Source of the DNA: Spirochaetaceae bacterium
GTDB taxonomy: Bacteria; Spirochaetota; Spirochaetia; Treponematales; Breznakiellaceae
DNA: 9,420 nucleotides
Assembly: GCA_031290855.1 (NCBI GenBank)
Contig: JAISLM010000047.1
Location: 1-9,420, forward strand
Direction: 5' to 3'
Shown here: positions 7,277 to 9,420 of the stretch, in pieces
Numbering within the stretch: position 1 is the stretch's first letter
Layout of the letters: each line of letters begins with the position of its first letter
Notes under the pieces: model-generated
Database searches by the model: none
Told to the model about the DNA's origin: nothing
The model's input: only the letters and a program-made list of their open reading frames with translations
Translations under genes and position numbers: made by a program

Positions 7277-8099
7277 AATACCGGATCACAAGGCTTGCCA
7301 GTATCATGCCTGCGGCGGCGGTTACCGTTACCGCGCTTCCGTTTATCACCTTTTTCGAGGCGCACCAATCCCTGGAATTCCCGGCGCCGCCGTCAGCGCC
7401 GCCCGGATCGTTTCGCGGCGGACACAGGCATCCGGCGCCGCCGCAGCCCGTGCTTATTTCCGTATGGAGGGGCAGCCTTTCCCTGCTGTAAACAACCGTA
7501 AAATGCCCGGTAAAACCGCGTTTTCGCAGACCTGCCCGCACGAGACGCGCGAGCGGGCAGGCGGCTGTTTCCCAGATGTCGGCGGTGCGGAGCAGCGACG
7601 GGTCCAGCTTTTGCGCCATACCCATTGATGAAAAAAGCTTTTTCCCCAAAGTGTCGCAAAGCTCAATCAGGTCCAGCTTGGGGCCCAGACTGTCTATCGC
7701 GTCTATCACAAAATCGTAAGTTTCGATACGGAACCCGTCCGCCGTATCCCTTGAAAAAGCCTTCTCGTGCGTCGTGATCCTACAGTCCGGATTTATCTCT
7801 GCAAGCCTTGCCTTAAGCGCCGCCGTCTTCGGCTGCCCTATCGTGCCGCCGGCGGCCTGTACCTGCCGGTTTATATTGGTAATACAGACAAAGTCCGAAT
7901 CGACCAGTGCCATGCTGCCGATGCCGGAACGCGCCAGCGCCTCCGCGCACCAGCTTCCCACGCCGCCCAGCCCAAAAATAATCACGCGCGTCCCTGCCAA
8001 TTTTTCCATGACGGCCGCGCCTGTAATCAAAGCTAGCCGTTGGAATTGCGGCAAGAAGGCCGCCGGGGAATTTGACGCTTCGCCCGCCGGATCAGGCAT
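7197..8099 (-). CDS. tcdA: tRNA threonylcarbamoyladenosine dehydratase (TcdA/CsdL-like E1 enzyme)
   Basis: An E1/ThiF-fold, ATP-using enzyme that cyclises t6A at position 37 of ANN-decoding tRNAs to ct6A. The preferred start is ATG 8099 (300 aa). It overlaps the stop of the upstream TSCPD gene (ATGccTGA) and places the family entry FQRLALITGAAVMEKL at residues 19-34. A frame continuing upstream to 8138 would eat into the TSCPD gene. Motifs with this numbering: nucleotide loop IFGLGGVGSWCAEALARSG (41-59), LVDSDFVCITNINRQ (65-79), GQPKTAALKARLAEINP (88-104), YDFVIDAIDS (128-137), LFSSMGMAQKLDP (155-167) and TAACPLARLVRAGLRKRG (178-195). All are typical of TcdA rather than MoeB/ThiF. A Cys- and Gly-rich segment (218-246, GCGGAGCLC) precedes the last conserved part GSAVTVTAAAGMILASLVIRYF (254-275). 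The final 25 residues are extra and are read antisense to the end of the DUF445 gene, an 80-nt convergent overlap. Confidence 0.88.
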   Translation of the reverse strand: MPDPAGEASNSPAAFLPQFQRLALITGAAVMEKLAGTRVIIFGLGGVGSWCAEALARSGIGSMALVDSDFVCITNINRQVQAAGGTIGQPKTAALKARLAEINPDCRITTHEKAFSRDTADGFRIETYDFVIDAIDSLGPKLDLIELCDTLGKKLFSSMGMAQKLDPSLLRTADIWETAACPLARLVRAGLRKRGFTGHFTVVYSRERLPLHTEISTGCGGAGCLCPPRNDPGGADGGAGNSRDWCASKKVINGSAVTVTAAAGMILASLVIRYFTEEAAAGSQARSLKGRQTDLSSRTG

Positions 8100-8355
8100 T
8101 CTGCTTCGATTGGTGTTCCACGGCCTTTTCCACCGCACGGGCGAGCTGGTCGCCGCAAGAGGTGGGCTTGGATCCGCATTCTATTCCGCGAAGATTCTTT
8201 ATCACATCCTCTGCCGGCATACCTTCGCAAAGCTTTGAGATAGCTTTCAGGTTTCCGTTACAGCCGCCCTCAAACTGAATCTTATGAACCCTGCCCTCGT
8301 TAATATCAAAAAAAATCCTTGAAGCGCAGGTTCCAGACGTTTTATATTCAAACAT
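8092..8355 (-). CDS. TSCPD-domain protein, TIGR03905 four-cysteine family
   Basis: An 87-aa protein matching the small stand-alone TSCPD family TIGR03905. The same domain type occurs at the end of B12-dependent (NrdJ-type) ribonucleotide reductases, but the function of the free-standing protein is not known. The sequence shows the expected order: MFEYKTSGTCASRIFFDI (1-18), VHKIQFEGGCNGNLKAIS (23-40), EGMPAEDVIKNLRGIECG (44-61) and TSCGDQLARAVEKAV (65-79). The four conserved cysteines are Cys10, Cys32, Cys60 and Cys67, a likely metal or redox set; Cys43 is extra. The name-giving TSCPD is TSCGD here. ATG 8355 has AAGGAAG six bases upstream. It is the first gene of a two-gene operon and its stop overlaps the tcdA start by eight bases. 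Confidence 0.88.
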   Translation of the reverse strand: MFEYKTSGTCASRIFFDINEGRVHKIQFEGGCNGNLKAISKLCEGMPAEDVIKNLRGIECGSKPTSCGDQLARAVEKAVEHQSKQNA

Positions 8356-8361
8356 TATATA

Positions 8362-8382
8362 CTTCCTTACTTATAGATAATA
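8362..8382 (-). promoter_or_regulatory. Promoter -10 and ribosome binding site of the TSCPD-tcdA operon
   Basis: On the minus strand AAGGAAG (plus 8362-8368) sits six bases before the TSCPD ATG and is a good Shine-Dalgarno. TATTAT (plus 8377-8382) is a 5-of-6 match to a -10 box. Upstream is T-rich, with no good -35 at 17-18 bp. The ribosome site is convincing; the promoter is tentative. Confidence 0.45.
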
Positions 8383-8453
8383 GCGACGATTCAAAAAAAA
8401 TTTAAGGGCGACGGGCTACCGAGAAGTCTCATTCTCCTGTGATTTATGTCAAG

Positions 8454-8481
8454 GGAAAAATGAATAGTTCCCCGTTTTTCC
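8454..8481. repeat. Inverted repeat between operon and IS remnant
   Basis: GGAAAAA (8454-8460) pairs perfectly with TTTTTCC (8475-8481) across a 14-nt loop. GGGAA 8453-8457 could instead pair with TTCCC 8468-8472. It is not clearly a terminator. Confidence 0.35.
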
Positions 8482-8512
8482 GCCGGACAACTCCCGGCCC
8501 TGGTATGCGCTC

Positions 8513-8536
8513 TGTCAAGTCCTGAAATAGGTGACA
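8513..8536. repeat. Candidate terminal inverted repeat of the IS3-like remnant
   Basis: A 24-bp stretch on the plus strand starts TGTCAAGTCC and ends AGGTGACA. CTGTCA (8512-8517) and TGACAG (8532-8537) are mutual inverse complements. It lies just past the end of the transposase homology, where the element's right end is expected, and begins with TG as IS3-family ends do. No partner end is visible on the other side, so it is provisional. Confidence 0.35.
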
Positions 8537-8807
8537 GATATTTACGCGACCCTACGGCGCGTTTTTCAGACGTTTCGTAGTTAAGGGCCGGATGGGGCCG
8601 CCTTGTGTTGTACATGAACACCGCCTCATTGACCGTCTCCAGCGCCTGTTTCTTGTTCCGAAACGAGCGGCCAAGCCTCTATTCCTGTTTCAATATCCCG
8701 TCCAGCCTTTCGGCGCGGGCGTTTTCGTAACAGCGCGGTTCCTCATGCCTGCTTGCCGGAAGCCCGCGGGCCTTGAGCCTTGCGAAATACCGATGCGAAC
8801 AATGCCG
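8513..8807 (-). pseudogene. Decayed C-terminal part of an IS3-family transposase
   Basis: Reading the minus strand from 8807 gives a degenerate HCSHRYFARLKARGLPAS, then EEPRCYENARAERLDGILKQ (residues around 8690-8745). After an in-frame TAG at 8679-8681 comes RSFRNKKQALETVNEAVFMY and NTRRPHPALNYETSEKRAV. This is the end of the rve integrase core of IS3-family transposases: the Y/DENAxAER block carrying the last catalytic Glu, and the YNxxRPHxxLxYxTP block. Upstream, an in-frame TGA at 8808-8810 and loss of the DD-bearing part show the gene is dead. The frame stays open past the homology down to 8391, but that tail (after about 8512) lies beyond the probable element end. Confidence 0.8.
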
Positions 8808-8926
8808 TCAGACGCAATTCAAATTGCGGGCGCTTGTCCGCGTTTTGCTTTAACATACGGAGAAAAAAGGGAAAGGAGCCGAAGCGGAAAGGCCCTTTCG
8901 GCGGCGCGGCGGGAAGCTTTTCATCA

Positions 8927-8950
8927 GGTAAAATTTTATGGGTAAAATTT
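8927..8950. repeat. Short direct repeat GGTAAAATTT
   Basis: GGTAAAATTT occurs at 8927-8936 and 8941-8950, 14 nt apart, on an A+T-rich island. An AGGGCTTGCCCT dyad follows directly at 8951-8962. Confidence 0.5.
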
Positions 8951-8995
8951 AGGGCTTGCCCTGCGCTTGTTCATTGGGAATGAGCCTCCCCGCCA

Positions 8996-9018
8996 CAAAA
9001 CAGCGTCAAGCTGTTTTG
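8996..9018. repeat. 9-bp perfect hairpin, possible pseudoknot
   Basis: CAAAACAGC (8996-9004) and GCTGTTTTG (9010-9018) are perfect inverse complements around the 5-nt loop GTCAA. The loop bases GTCA can also pair with TGAC at 9021-9024 just downstream, which would make an H-type pseudoknot. There is no T-run, so it is not a standard terminator. Confidence 0.6.
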
Positions 9019-9030
9019 CCTGACGTTCTA

Positions 9031-9067
9031 CCGCCTTCTTAACCCCCAAAAGGAAGGGATAAGGCGG
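9031..9067. repeat. 7-bp hairpin with alternative inner stem
   Basis: CCGCCTT (9031-9037) pairs with AAGGCGG (9061-9067). CCTTC (9034-9038) could instead pair with GAAGG (9053-9057). A smaller ACGA/TCGT hairpin follows at 9094-9104. Confidence 0.5.
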
Positions 9068-9126
9068 GGTATCTTGTAAGCGATGCATTATCTACGAGCT
9101 TCGTTCTGCAAGGAAATTTATCATTT

Positions 9127-9200
9127 GTGGGGTCTACTACAATTTTTTTGTAGTTGCTACCCACTCTAACCGCCCCAAGGGGCGGGGGAGCAGACCCCAC
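9127..9200. repeat. 74-nt nested inverted-repeat element (three-way-junction fold)
   Basis: The outer arms GTGGGGTCT (9127-9135) and AGACCCCAC (9192-9200) are a perfect 9-bp inverted repeat. Directly inside is hairpin A: ACTACAA (9136-9142), a five-T loop, TTGTAGT (9148-9154). After a 15-nt single-stranded stretch comes hairpin B: CCGCCCC (9170-9176), AA, GGGGCGG (9179-9185). All stems are perfect. A competing hairpin, GGGG (9185-9188) with CCCC (9195-9198), is exclusive with the outer stem. I see no tRNA T-loop or hammerhead core. It may be a structured RNA or a DNA hairpin element; the strand is unknown. Confidence 0.65.
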
Positions 9201-9263
9201 TGCGAATAAATTGGGCACGGGGATAGAAGCGGTTATATCGAATTTGAAGCGCGTGTTTGAGAC

Positions 9264-9420
9264 ATGCGGACGCAACTGGAAAGGATGGAAATATTATCTT
9301 ATAGAGGCTTTCCCAAAACTTCAGTTTTTGGGAGACAAGCTTTGCTTGGGAGACAAGCTTTGCTTGGGAGACAAGCTTTGCTTGGGAGACAAGCTTTGCT
9401 TGGGAGACAAGCTTTGCTTG
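9264..9420 (+). CDS. Possible repeat-peptide ORF running off the window (speculative)
   Basis: From ATG 9264 (or ATG 9285, preceded by GGAAAGG) a frame stays open to the end of the window. It reads a short unique lead (TQLERMEILSYRGFPKTSVF) and then repeats of the hexapeptide GRQALL, one per 18-bp unit. The frame is open mainly because the repeat lacks stops in every frame, so this is weak evidence for a protein. No homology is recognised. Confidence 0.15.
   Translation, partial: MRTQLERMEILSYRGFPKTSVFGRQALLGRQALLGRQALLGRQALLGRQALL
9311..9332. repeat. Imperfect palindrome at the edge of the tandem array
   Basis: TCCCAAAACT (9311-9320) and AGTTTTTGGGA (9323-9333) are inverse complements apart from one extra T in the right arm. 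The right arm runs straight into the first array unit, and its last bases TTGGGA recur at every unit junction. Confidence 0.6.
9330..9420. repeat. 18-bp tandem repeat, five perfect units, continuing past the window
   Basis: The unit GGGAGACAAGCTTTGCTT repeats without a single mismatch at 9330-9347, 9348-9365, 9366-9383, 9384-9401 and 9402-9419; base 9420 starts a sixth. Each period contains the hairpin CAAGC-TTT-GCTTG, separated by GGAGA. Because 18 is a multiple of three and no frame of the unit contains a stop, all six frames are open. There are no spacers, so it is not a CRISPR array. Perfect identity suggests recent expansion or active homogenisation. Confidence 0.95.

Noticed and set aside
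7197..8138. Longer tcdA beginning at ATG 8138
   Set aside because: The extra 13 residues are not family-like and lie inside the TSCPD coding sequence. The ATG at 8099 gives the usual coupled overlap.
7774..8238. 154-codon plus-strand frame over tcdA and the TSCPD gene
   Set aside because: It is antisense to two genes with clear family motifs and has no recognisable domain of its own.
8447..8452. Perfect TTGACA (-35) on the minus strand upstream of the TSCPD gene
   Set aside because: No acceptable -10 lies 16-19 bp downstream. The TATTAT at 8377-8382 is far too distant.
8743..8856. 37-codon minus-strand frame as an annotated gene
   Set aside because: It has no Shine-Dalgarno, no known family and overlaps a pseudogene, so it is kept only as an observation.
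9031..9200. Integron attC site (treponemes can carry integrons)
   Set aside because: I looked for RYYYAAC and GTTRRRY core sites flanking the dyads. The nearest matches (GTTAAGA and GTTAGAG on the minus strand) break the consensus, and no cassette gene is present.
9127..9200. tRNA-like or hammerhead ribozyme
   Set aside because: The length fits a tRNA, but there is no T-loop GTTCRANNC and no D-arm. The hammerhead core (CTGANGA and GAAA at the junction) is missing on both strands.
9039..9275. 78-codon minus-strand frame over the hairpin island
   Set aside because: It reads straight through the perfect nested inverted repeats, has no ribosome site or known motif, and is better explained as chance openness in structured DNA.
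9330..9420. CRISPR array
   Set aside because: The units abut with no spacers and the period is only 18 bp.

Overview
The window is about 9.4 kb of bacterial DNA with roughly 50 % G+C. It reads like a spirochaete chromosome, most likely a Treponema-type genome. That assignment is inference: it rests on the treponeme-like exported solute-binding protein, the DUF445 and TSCPD families, abundant decayed insertion sequences and a long poly-G tract. No rRNA, tRNA, plasmid or phage genes were seen.

Left part (1-1443). The window opens inside the 3' end of tyrS (tyrosyl-tRNA synthetase, S4 domain), which converges on a minus-strand tRNA-dihydrouridine synthase (dus). Positions 1444-2471 hold a 14-nt poly-C/poly-G tract, a frameshifted transposase-like fragment and about 430 bp with no recognisable gene.

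Middle (2407-7276). A monocistronic unit encodes a periplasmic amino-acid-type solute-binding protein. It has a recognisable promoter with a palindrome over the -35 box, a strong ribosome binding site and an intrinsic terminator. It is followed by a very large (1304-aa) membrane-anchored DUF445 protein, which the sequence shows to be a tandem fusion of two DUF445 modules.

Right part (7197-8368). A minus-strand two-gene operon runs TSCPD (TIGR03905) protein then TcdA-like E1 enzyme (tRNA t6A cyclisation). The two are translationally coupled by an 8-nt start/stop overlap. The 3' end of tcdA runs 80 nt into the 3' end of the DUF445 gene on the opposite strand. tyrS, dus and tcdA all act on tRNA, but they are not one transcription unit.

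Right edge (8390-9420). This is a gene-poor accessory patch. It holds the decayed C-terminal part of an IS3-family transposase with an in-frame stop and a candidate terminal repeat. After that comes a dense series of perfect hairpins, including a 74-nt element that can fold as a three-way junction. It ends in an 18-bp tandem repeat (five perfect units, running off the window) that is itself a hairpin and is open in all six frames. This patch is the least explained part of the window.
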